Origin: Timema cristinae
Taxonomy: Eukaryota; Arthropoda; Insecta; Phasmatodea; Timematidae
Assembly: GCA_039000515.1 (NCBI GenBank)
Contig: JBCFYV010000012.1
Location: 33,656,562 to 33,720,561, forward strand
Direction: 5' to 3'
Length of the DNA: 64,000 bases
Shown here: positions 45,251 to 57,800 of the stretch, one piece after another
Position numbering within the stretch: position 1 is the stretch's first letter
Layout of the letters: every line of letters starts with the position of its first letter
Made by a program: the position numbers and the translations under genes
Notes under the pieces: model-generated
What the model saw: the letters and a program-made list of their open reading frames with translations, nothing else
What the model was told of the DNA's origin: nothing
The model's database searches: none

Positions 45251-48200
45251 CACCTTGCACTCCATCGATCATAACTTGGGCCTGCCTTCTATATAAATAC
45301 TCCTGACAAACGATTTCCCATAGTTCTTAAATAATCTTTTTGAAGTCGTACGCTAACAAAAATAAAGAACAACTTTATATCGACTCCTATGTAGCTTTTG
45401 TCATGGCAATGCAATATTGCCATACAAACGACTTAGTACTAAATGAGACCAATACACAGGAACTAATTTTCACTGCAAACCATTTTTGCCTTGACGGTCT
45501 CTCAGAACCATTGACCTCTTTAATATAACTGGTTGAACATGTGCGGCAAAATTTTCAAGCTATCGTCTGCACACCATTGTTTAGGAGAGAAGGAAACTGT
45601 CGGTTATCAATTTTTCTTTCTTACACACACATAAGGAAATGTGGCATTTTGACATCATTCCTAATTTTTATGAATTTATGAAATATATCAATGTATGATT
45701 AGTTAAACGAAATAAATGGGTTATTAAAAGGTTTTAAGAGCATAACTAAATTCAATACTCGTGACTTATTTCTTTAAATAAGTCGGTTTAGGATAAAATA
45801 TTAATACTGCCTCCAAGCCTCTAAGCTTAATGATCGTCGTAAGACTTCAACACAAAGTTTATCATTCGAACAAAAGTAACCAGGTTTTTAGCGACCTTAT
45901 TTCATTAGAGTTATCGAACATGATTTCTGAAAGCAATATGAAAGCTGAGAGACAACGTTAAATATATTGTAATATAGTAATACTGCTTACAATTCTTATA
46001 AATTAAATGATAGTTTGAATGTAAAGCTACTATACAAAGTTTTGTAATCAAACACATGTAGCATATGCACGATGTGTACACTTTTCATCAAATTCAGAGA
46101 ATGAGTGCTTAGCTATCTCTCATTTGTATTTTTCTTGCCATTTACAGCGTGCAGTGCTAGATGGTGCCAACCTGTCTAGAATACGAAAAACAACTTATTC
46201 TAACAAAAAATACTACACAAAGTTTGTCATTCAAACAAATGTAATTAAGTTTGAAGCCACTACTATGGCAATTATTCGGATCTCCTTGATCTTGGATCAC
46301 GTTGTAATGAAATGGAAAAAAACAAACACTCAACACATTTTTCTCCCTACATTTTGATATGAGTTTAATTACCTCTGTTTAAAGCTGCTATGGTCAAGGG
46401 TTATTATAGTTAAATAGATAAATATTTTATTTTGGTAGATTCAACCTTAAGAGATTTTATTTTTCTTCAATAGGACTCGGTCAGAGTCAAATATATATAG
46501 GTCTGGCTACTCTTGAGTCTCAGTGATCAGACATTGAAGCCAAATGGCGTTAATGTCGTTGCAGAATAGCGTGAGCGAAATTTAAATTTAAAAAATACGT
46601 TTGAACCTCCACGTTTACATTTTACTGTTAGACATTGATTATTTTATCCCGAATGTGATAACTAGTGAATTAAAAGAATAGCCCATATCAAATGATAATA
46701 TACAAATTACAATTAATCATTTGCTCATCGAATTTAAATTTGAAATACTGTATTATAAAGCACATGGTAATTATTTGTTTGGTATAATTTGATAATATAT
46801 ACATGACTATAAATTATTATTTAAAAAAGTATTGATGTGTGAAGAGACTAAGGCATCAATAAGTCTTACCATCTAGCTCATAGCATCTGAGGGGATTTTT
46901 GATTTAATCCTGATGAGTAGCATTTAGGGTAATGTGTCTAAATATGAAAATTAGAGTCTTCTTTCAATAAATGGATGGATAAGGCAGAATGGAATAATCA
47001 AATAGGCAAACATAAAGAGTGAATGAGATGTGTGATTTTTGAGTGAATTTAAAAAATATTAATTCACATTCGAAAGTATGAGTGGTGTTAACTAGCTATC
47101 TTAGAGGGTACGTTCTTGCAGAAGGCTCAGTACCGAGACCAATCAATACCACTCACCTTCCACTATTACTCATTTCGTTCCTGCATACAGTCTATAAAGT
47201 TTCAATGTCGTTTTATTATTTAAAAAATGAGATTTAAATATAGTACTTTGGTACATACGTCTTTATAATGGTCCTAGGTTTGTTTCCCGACTTCAAGTAG
47301 GAATTTTTGAAATACTATATTTGACTTAAGTGCCAATACAATTATTGATAGTACCTATCATTCCTAAATATTATTTAATTAAATTACTGTAGTACTGTAG
47401 ATTGCAGCAACTTATCGATTGTTACTACCAAGCTGTAGTACAGTCATATTAAGAGAGTTTAACACGTCTGGATGTGAGCAGTTTCAGTCTTCTATGAATA
47501 ATTTAATACTTTTATGGCAAGGGCCATTCATAAATCTAAACAAATAGTGTTACATTTTTAATGTGATGTCAAATACTTTTGAATGAGAATAATATAATTT
47601 TTAGTTCATATCGATTCTCCATATCTTTGTGAGTGTATTGATACAAAAAAGAATCAAATTTTTAATAATTAACAAAACTAAATGAAATATTGATGGGTAA
47701 TGTTTTGAGCTTCGTCCCCTTCATACTTAGCCTTTCTAATCTATCATATGCTGTCCTTTGTTTGGATTTTATTCTAGTGAGATTTCTGAATATTACAAAA
47801 TAAAATCATTTTAAATAGGCATAGATATGATTATAGCATTATTTGATTTGTCGTTTACTTGCAAGTATAAATGGTAACAGAAATTTCTTAGTGATTCACT
47901 GTTTTGAGAAAATTCAGTGTTTTACTTGTATTAGTTCTAGAGCCCCATTCCAAATTAAAAAATAAACTTTTTTACTTTGGTATATAAATAATTTCTGAAG
48001 CTAAGGCAGTAGGAAAATCACTGTTATACTAATTATAAATAAACATACAAGTAGCCACCGACATAGGAGTGGTGGTTACTGATATCTAGCAGAAGATTTT
48101 TAAAAATTGAAAACATTGCTCAACCTATGTGGAAATAATTAAGAGAAAAACTAATCTTAAATTATAAAAAGTAATCGCACACTTTCCTTTTGAATAATTC

Positions 48201-48781
48201 TTTCGTTACTATCATCTAAAATCCACTCTCGTAGAATATCTTTTGTCCAAAAATATTTTTCACATAATCTATCATTAGATTTCTTTTTTCTAAAATTCTT
48301 TTGACCAGAAATCTTTCTTGTATTTTTTTTCTCCCAATCATATCTCTCAAAATTTGAACGCTTATTAACGTTGACATGTCTGTTTTAAAACAATCTGTAA
48401 ACTTATTTTTATTTTTATTTTGGACATAATAAGCCATTGTGCAAAAATAAAATCTTATAAATCTGAATAGCTGTTATAAAACGTCACAACTATCCGCAAC
48501 GATCACAATGCTTATTCATATAGTGGCAAATCGTGCAACTAAAAAGCTTCGAAGTCTGATCCACTTTTACAATGGGTTTTAAAAAGTATCATAGGGGTGG
48601 TCTCGGTTCGGTAGTAAATTCCACAGACTATTAATGCAACTCTCAGAAAGTAAATGTTGAGAACCGGTATTGTACTTTACTTTCTTATGAAATTCAAAGA
48701 AATAACCCATAACATCTGACAAAATCGTATTTTTCTGTATATAAATTACTTTTAAATTATATTGTGTAAAACCTATTCACC
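45251..48781. other. Intergenic region upstream of eIF5B
   Basis: AT-rich. A segment with ACACAAAGTTT(A/G)TCATTC(G/A)AACAAA(A/T)GTAA occurs at 45850 and 46213, with a weaker match at 46034, pointing to an old dispersed repeat. The promoter and 5'UTR of the eIF5B gene should lie in the last few hundred bases (about 48480-48781); no TATA or initiator could be fixed. Confidence 0.4.
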
Positions 48782-48828
48782 ATGGGTAAAGCTAAAAAAG
48801 GAAAAAAAGGCACTAAAGAAGATGAAAT
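48782..48828 (+). CDS. eIF5B: eIF5B exon 1 (coding part)
   Basis: ATG at 48782, reading [15 protein letters not shown] plus two bases; donor GTAAGT at 48829. The split codon becomes ATT (Ile) with the next exon. The 5' end of the transcript is not determined. Confidence 0.9.
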
Positions 48829-51800
48829 GTAAGTAGATTAGGTTACAATCTGTGAGGAGGACCACATTGGATTTATAACTTGCAAAGGACATTAAGATTA
48901 CATTATTATTTGTTTATTTGCACTTTGAGTTAAGACAGGGGCTATAAAAATACATACAACATTAAAATATGTTGGTCATTAAAATTAAACAATATGCTAC
49001 ATTTAAGTAGGGTTAAATTTGAGGAAGGATGAAATTAAAACTGAAGTAAGATTACTACTATTCTTACCAAATCATGCCTAATATAAGAATATATCATTAT
49101 TTCCATGAGTTAATTTTATAAAAGATGAAATGAGTCAAGGAGATGGGAGTTAAATACTAGATTAAAGGGGATAGGCCTACCTATTAACAGTTTATATTTT
49201 TTCATTTGGCTCTTGATTAGGACTTTATTCGAATTCTCTTCTCATGCACTGTCTTCTTGATATGTCCCCTTGCCAGTTGCATAAGTAATCACGTGATCAA
49301 GTGTAGATTCAATCGAATAAGGGTATCAAAGATGTTGATGCACCCTTCACGTGCTTTTGACTCCTACGATAGAATCATTATGCTATCGACACATTCTTGG
49401 TGCGGTGTTTGACTCGCAACTTTTTTATAATTTGCTTTTCGTTTTCTAGAGATTGTCTGCTGGCCATTTTAAACTATACTGGATGCCAAACCAGACTCGT
49501 TTTATAATATTATCGTCAAAAGTAGAGAACTATTTCTTGGCATGCATTCATTTTTGTAAAACAATAGGACAACGGTTTATGCAAACAATAAATTGGCTCC
49601 AATATTTAAAGCTGTAGGTGATTTATTTTCACTACATAGGTCTGATATATGGTGCTTGACATATTTTCCAAAGTCATTGGTAGGTGGTAGCATTCTGGTC
49701 TCAAGTATGTAGCAAGGCTCATTGCTGTTTGAAGTGGCTAATGCACTCTTCATTAGGACGTGTGTGGAATGTGAATTAATCAAGTTTAATACTCAAGGAT
49801 CCTTCCAAGTATCCTTGAGACATAAACTATATAGCCCCTACTAATATGAATACATGTATCAAGTAATATGAAATATACAACCCATAACATAAATAATACA
49901 AAAGAATGGTTCTAGCTAGTTTTACAAAGAAAAATATATGTTTGCCTAAGACTTATAATTCAACAACAAAATACCTATGCAGATATCCCAGATGGATAGT
50001 AAAACTTGTTACAAACAAAAATCAATAATTAGGCATATAGCTTGTATAAAAAAAATAAAGTTATGTAGGCACGAGAAGACCTACTTCATTTTAAAGCTAA
50101 ATTCTCAATGAAACCTTATGTTGTAATAACAATCTAGCTTTGATTTTGTATCTAGTCATGAATCGTAAAAATTAAGGGCTTATCATCTAAGTTCCAACAA
50201 TTTACATCTTGGGCTATCAATTATGTCCTGGTCTGACATCTTAGCTTGGTTGGTAGCATGTCTGCCTAGTTAAATAAGAGACCTGAATTTGATTTTTGAT
50301 ATGATAAAAAAATTGTCATTCCACAGTGAAATTTGGGCAATTTGTCTGCTCAGAAATTGCATTGCAAGTTAAATACAGTGACTTAGCATAAGTTACCCCC
50401 AGTTAAAAATAGAATGGTTTGCTTTTTATATATATATATCTATCAAAAAGTTTTTAAACAGACATAACAAGTTTTAATTTTTTTATATACTTTTTGCAGT
50501 GATGATGACATTGATATTGAAGCTACAGCTATGACTGATGAAGTATCTGCTTCTAAGGATAAAGATAAAAAGAGCAAGTCAAAGTGAGTTTTTACAATTT
50601 TTTAAGCAAACACACAGTTTTATACCTGGCCACATAGGCCCTACAGTATGTTTATAGATCTAATAGGTCTATATAACTTTGGATTATAATTGAGCATACT
50701 GGTGCCCATTTTTTATAGTTTGGGCTAGATCAAAGAATTATTGTTATTTGGTCAATGCCTATCAGAGTGAATTCCTGTACCAAGGGTTCTTAATTTAGTT
50801 ATACTAACATTCAGTAAAGATTCTTCAACAATGATTTTGGAAGAAATAAATAACTTGGGAAGTTTACTTTGCATTGTTGTGGAATAATTATTTACTCAGG
50901 CCTCCTTTATTAAAACAATAAATACTATTAAGGGACTATTTTCATGCCAGATATTGGGTCCATGCAGACACACAGTTTTACAGTCACAGAATAGCTTGGG
51001 TTATCATGGCATGGAAGTCAAGGTTCGAATCTCAGCCAGGTGCACTGTAGGTCGTCATATATGGAATCTATTACTGTGGGTTCAAACCCGTTACCAATCT
51101 CCTACCCCATATTATAATCTTCCATCTTCTCCAATGGTGAATGTTTAAGAAATTATTTAAATGTCTCCTTTCTCTTTTTCTATGAACTAGGCATAATTAG
51201 TTCAAGTAGGTACAAGAACTAATATCTAACATACAATTGAGGTTACATATTGTCAGAATAATACAAAAACATCAATGATCATTACTTTCTACATGTTGAT
51301 ACACTATTTACTGTAACTTTGATCATCCATAAAAGTTAAAGAGTTGCTTAGAAACTGTATCATTTTAATACGTCTCACAAATCTAAAATTTTGTTTTAAC
51401 AGGTGATACAAATTTACTTTAAGTGACACACTACATTTGTGAGGAGTAAATAGGCCTCATAGTGAATTGATCCTAGTAACAGCCTAACTTTCATTAAAGG
51501 TTAAGGATACAATGAATTGACTATAACATTAGTTTAATAAGCTTAAAGTAATCTGGTAGAAATAAACATGAAAATACACTTTTTTCTTTGCTGTCAACAT
51601 TGGTATTATTTTACTTTATATTATTTGTATGTCAATGAAAAGTGACAATTGCAGGTCACATGGCTATCTATATATGAAAATAGTTTCTTTAATCCTGTCA
51701 ATAACAATACTTCTTAACAGACTGAAGTTGGATTAATTAATCTAAAATATTTGTTATAGGCCTACTTGCACTATATAGCGTGAATTGCACCTGAAATAGT

Positions 51801-54800
51801 TTTAATTACTGTCAAATTTTAACAAAAATCAAATATTCGAAGCTAGAAAATTAAATGAAATAAGGGCTCATGTAGAGGGAAGGAGAGGGAAGGGAGCAAG
51901 GTTTGAAGAACCCACATTTTTTCAGGGTTCTTTTACTTTTTGTTAAATTTTCAGGGTTTCTATAAATTAGAGATAAAAACAAAACCTTGTTTTCTTATAT
52001 TTAAATATACTATCTTAATTTGGTTAATAGTACTGAAAATTCCTCTTTGTCTTTATCAAAGTGAAAAAAATTACGATCACTGTATGAGAGGTTCATATTT
52101 CCACAATAATATAGCGGTTAAAATTTTGATTGAAAATTCAATGGTCATGTTTAAATTTGCTTAATTCAAACATGCAAAGTAAACAGCACACTCTTCATAT
52201 ATATATATATATATATATAATATATAACATTATTTTTGTTTGTTTTTTATAAACACTATTTATAATTTTTGCAGATAATAACCTTTCACAAAAACAAGAG
52301 CATCTACTGATTTATCAGATAAGCATGAACAAAGTTTAGTACACATATTACTACTAAATAAAATGTCCTTTTGGAATATGTTGCTTTGGGTTTTACTGTA
52401 GAAGATACTTAATTAAGATGATGAAGTCTATTTGTTTTTTGACATATTCTTTAAACATTACAAATCTTTGCTTTAGTGATTGATTTTGATTCTTTTGTTT
52501 TTCGGGAGTTTTCGGTACATCTTTTATGGCTTCACGGATTTCATCTTGTAGTGATAATGGTGTTTATTTGTTTACATAAATTTGAGCTTGGCAGATTTTT
52601 TTAAAGATCTTTACTCAGAAAGCCAAAAACCACAGTTTTCAGAAATGGTTTACTTTTTTTTTCATCTAATAACCGTGGCTTTTTGTTTGTGGCCACATCA
52701 ACTTGGAGTATGGGCTAAATCAAACATTTAAGGGAGTATATTAAATCAAATTCCATTTAGCTATATTCAAAGCAGTAAACTAAAAATAACATGAACAAAA
52801 CAATGAAAATAAAAAAAATATTCTTGTTACTATAGCAGTTCAAAATTGTAAGAACATTGAACCCACCTCCCCTCATACTTTTGATAACACTGTGGTGCAA
52901 CAAACAGTATAATTTTTTTCAATGATGTGGTTTTAACATAAGTATTGTGTTTGATCTATAAAATATTGTTATTTTCCAAATTAATAAGTTTACATTTTAC
53001 ACCCAATCCTTGTATCAGGGATTTTAATAACCAGGTCTTGGATTTTGATGGCCTAAAAAATGGTGACTGGGCAGAAGGGAGGAGTTAATTCTCGCCTTCC
53101 CGGGTATCCGGCCTGAACTAGATCATCCCACCGTTCGGGGTGAGGGGTTAGAACTAAATTATCAGGTATTGACCTAGAAACTCCCTGGGCCACGATGTCC
53201 AGGGGTGTGTGGAAGCTGTGATGGCTTAAATACCACAAGCATGTGTCTCATATATATTACTTTACTCTCCACTGCTCTTCCCGCTTCTTTTGTTTTATTT
53301 GTTATCGCATTATTATCTCAGAGATAGTTGCACCCATGGAATAAGGGGAAACAAAGTTAACTTCTATGACAAATGCATTAGCGCTACTGTCGATGAAATA
53401 CAATGCATTTTCTTTAATTTGCTATATTTAAAAATCTCAATTCATGTGAATTCTTCATTTTCTTACAAGTCTCTTTAAAACTGTCATTTGTAATGATTCT
53501 TTTAATATATTTGATTACCTATCAACACTTTAAGTATTGAAAGTTAAAAGTTTTGCACTAAAATGCACGCCGATAGCTATTAGTTTATCTCCCATCCACC
53601 TTGGCACGCAAATTCTTGTTCTAGCTATACTACAATATATGTGTTTTGAATCTATAATGACTGCACTAACCAATAAACCAAGGAGAGTGAAGTAAGTGGC
53701 AATAAAGTTAGATTTCTATTTTTATAGTCCCATATATTTATTAAATTTAATGAAAAGTTTTGTTTTCCATCTATTTAAAATCTGATAAGGCTCATAATCT
53801 TTTTTATTGACGTGTTTATTTTTAGGCAGTACAAGAAATAACAGTTTTAGTCCTTAAAAAAGTCCTTGAAAAGACATTAAATTTGTTTCATCTCTGTAAG
53901 AACCCTTATAAAAATACATAATTTTTTTTCAGTTGGGAGATAATGAACAGAGTTTATGTACAGATGAGGATTGTCTGTGATGTATTAAAAAACAAAGGGC
54001 TTGTCCTTAAAATTTGAGCCCTACTAATAATAGGACATAACCATACACAAAGGTTCCCTTGGACCTTAAATTGTCCTTTTATTCACTCGAGTGCAAGAAC
54101 AAGTAGAATCAAACTATATTACTCAAAACCACTAATCACTTGGTCACAAGAAAGACTAGAATCAAGCAAGGGTTCTATAAACCTGCGCTTGAAATTTTAA
54201 ATCACTTTATACATTAATAACTGGCTCTTCACAGCTATAATCCGTTAATTGTAACCACAGTGATTGGGTAAAAAAGGTGTAGCTATTTACAGGTAATTTA
54301 TATATTACCGGTATAGCCTACTTAGGTTAGGCTGTTAATCAAAGATTACAAAAACTACTAAATTTCTTCTTGCAAAGATTTTTACAGATACAGTTTTAAG
54401 TAAGCCTAACTATATTTTTGTCACTAAAGCGACATACTGGATATGTTTAAACAAGTTTTTTTTCATTTAAATATTAACTTCACACTTAGTTCTCCAACAG
54501 GGCATTTCAGGGAAAATGGTATTCCCACTATGTGAGAATATTGTATGATTGTTATATTAGACTAAACTGGTTTTATCATTTTATTTGTTGAGCCCTGTAT
54601 TTCTTTTTTCTCTCTCAACTACTAGGAAAAGGGGTGAAAGTGAAGAAGTAGATATAGATAGTGCCAATGAAAGTGAAATTGAATTATCCTCTAAAAAGAA
54701 AAAAGGTAAAAAGAAAAAGAAAGCTGAAGATGACGAAGATGATGATGTAGATGAATTAGTTAAACAATTGGAAGACTTGCCTCTTGATAAAGGGAAGAAA

Positions 54801-57800
54801 AACAAAAAAACAGGAAAGGTATGTTGACAATAATTATTTGATGAAAGCTAGTTACTAATTATTACATTGTTGTTCACTAGGTCTATGGTGTCAGGTTCAT
54901 AATATAATGGATTGCTGAGGAGAGGCTTAGGTTCAAATCCCACCTGATGCAATAGGGGTATTTTATTACCATTGATTCACAACTATAGTTTTCCCATCCT
55001 CTCTCTATGTTGGTGAAGGTGCATTTCCTATAACTTACCTTTCCATCTCTAGTTTATAGATTAAGTTGTTATATTGTGAATAAGAAAATTGTAATAGATA
55101 TACGTAGATCAGTAATGTGACATGTTTATAATAATTTCTATTGTTTGTATAATTTAGGTTAAAGTTTAGAGGGTGGAAGGAGGGCCAGGCATTCATTTTC
55201 CATTTTTTGGTGGAAGGCTAAACACTTAAACCTATTGCTGGTGGTGTTACACATTAAACTCTACAGCACATCTGTGAAAGGGTATGATACTATAGTGTGA
55301 GTAGAAGAAAGAAAGTAAAATAAAAGTTCTCTCTCTCTCTTCTGGGAATGAGCTAAACTTCATTTCTACTAAAGAAAAACATATTTACTACTACATTCAA
55401 GATCACCTCTAAGGGAATTGCAGATGTTATGGAGAAAAGCTTTATTTTTGCTCTCTCTGTTGCCAAATCTCCTCGCTTTCAGTTATGTTGGAAGGTGGTG
55501 TGTTGGGGTAAGAAGGAACTAGGTACTGGCAACATCGATGAACCAACATTGAATAATTTGTCTTAATTTTAAGGGAAGATTATTTACTTGAAAACAAGAG
55601 ACTAAACTTGGTTTCCCAATAGCAACCATACAGTTCGCTCAGATATAATATTCAGTTTATACCTACACCTCTTCCATGCTACCACAATGCAGAAAAAACT
55701 AAACTAAAAGAACACACAAGCGAGACCACAGGCTTAGTACTGTTTTCCCAAAATAAGTCATCTCTAACATCATCAGTAGTAGGTACCAATAACTTATTGC
55801 TTTGTAAGTCAGATTTGGAATAAAGCACACTATGGGGGGAGGGGGGTTGTCATTTTAGTCTCTTAAGATTTTATGTTTCTGCAAAATTGTTAAAATTACC
55901 CTGTCTCCATTTATGAAATGTTTTGATAGCTGGGTGTGATATCGGTATCAAAATCAATGTACCATAAGGATGGTATAATGTAAATATGTCCATCATGTTT
56001 TAAATGGAAGCCTTCTTGATCCAAGTAATGTTGACAAGACGTTAACTTGATGTTTGGGGAGAGCTTACATATTATGTTACATCAAATGAAGTGTACCATG
56101 TGTTCCTAATAACCAATCATGTTGCCACCAACACCAACATGCACATTTCTTCTCTCCAGTGGTGTATCCTCTGGGTATGCTAGTCCTGTGCTGCATAACC
56201 ATAATGATTTGGACTAGTTTTTTTGTTTAATTTACTGCTGTCTGTGTGAACTGTGTAAACACTAATGTTTAAATTGTTAATAAATATACATGTAATTAAT
56301 TGTTAATTTTAAAACTAATATTGATTCATATTCCAAGAATACTGTGTTTTAAGTAGATCTTCTTCCAAAAGGCTTTTACTTAACACAATAGGAAACCCAG
56401 GGCTTGCTATTTGAAAAAACGCAAGGCAAGCTAGGGAGGCTCTAATGACCTTGCCTAATGTCTAGGGGGTTCCAACACATTCCTATCCGCTTGCCCATAA
56501 GTAATTGACCAATGAGCTCACTTTTCACACCCCAGGTCATGCTGTTCATGTGAAGCAAGCTAAGCATTGTGCCAACTATTGTAAAAAGATTAAACTAATT
56601 TAGTAGAGTTTAAGTAAAAATACATAAAATATATATAAAATTAATTGTAAAATAGTAGTATACATAACATGCTTTAAATTATACACTAATTAAATACATT
56701 GAGTTATTTTTAGGTATTCTAGTCACATGTATTATCATGTATTTGGCAAACACATGTAACCACTCTTTCAAATTTAGGCATTTCAGCACAGATAGAGTGG
56801 TGAAAAGAGGGCGAGGTAGGGAGGAGGGGTGACGAGGCTTCTTCAACCATAGTTGACAGTAAATTCTTGTTTTTCTTTAGTAGAAAGGATCATGGCGTCT
56901 TAATAGTGTTCTTTTAGTTTTTGTTTTACATTAATGACCTATTAGTCATTGTTCAAAAATGAGGTGGCCCAATGGCTAGATAATTTTATAATAAAGGAAA
57001 TTGATAAAACTAAAGAAAAAGGAAAAATAAACTACTAAGAATAAATTTGATGAAGAAAGCCCACCTAGGAAAAGAGGAAAGATGTGGGAAGAATCCAATG
57101 CACAAAGGTGACATCTTCTTCCTTTCTTCTGTCTTCTATATTAGAAGTAGTCACACACACATTTTAAACACAAATATAATAATATTTCGGCACTGTTGCC
57201 TTTATCAAACACAAAGAAGAAGAGAGTACAAATAACACAAACAATGGATTACTCCATTTTGAATTTTGAATTAAACTGTTAGAAACAAATTGTGCCAACT
57301 GTTTTTGGGAGTAGAGATAAATTCCTTGGTTGTGGTTAATATTTATAGAAAACTGATGATGATAATAATAATAGAAGAGAAAAAAGAAAATAATAATAAT
57401 AATAATAATAATAATGTTAAATTTGGAAAATAATATTATAGAAATAAACTATCTTCTGTTGAGGCCTGGTGGTAATCTTGATTTGGTGATCCATTGGTGG
57501 GCCAGTTCCCACTGTCTAAGTTGAGAACTGTTGCACTGTTTGGGAAATGCTCTTAATATTTTGGTGGTGTAGCAGGTTTGAAAGTCCTGGTTGTGGGTAC
57601 TAGCATGGATGGGTACAGGCTTGTCCGGATCTTTGTGGTTTGTGTCAAAGCGATGATTGTTCATTCGCTGTCTGAGAAAACCTGTAGTGAGGCCTATATA
57701 TTCTGCATCACATGATTTGCACTGTAGTTGATATATCAAGTTAATGGTTTTGCAATTGTAATACCCAGGGATTTTGTATTCCAATTTGGTTACTTTGCTG

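Noticed and set aside
48216..48437. Minus-strand 73-residue ORF upstream of eIF5B as a divergent gene
   Set aside because: Composition is Lys/Asn/Ile-rich as expected by chance in AT-rich DNA; no domain, splice pattern or conserved motif.
48673..48690. TCT-type initiator (CTTTCTT) for eIF5B
   Set aside because: Only a loose match, and similar pyrimidine runs are common in the region; not enough to call a start site.
54581..54805. Serine/phenylalanine-rich protein opposite eIF5B exon 3
   Set aside because: It is the antisense shadow of Lys/Asp/Glu codons in a real exon; the same applies to 61363-61560, 61676-61873 and 61879-62127.
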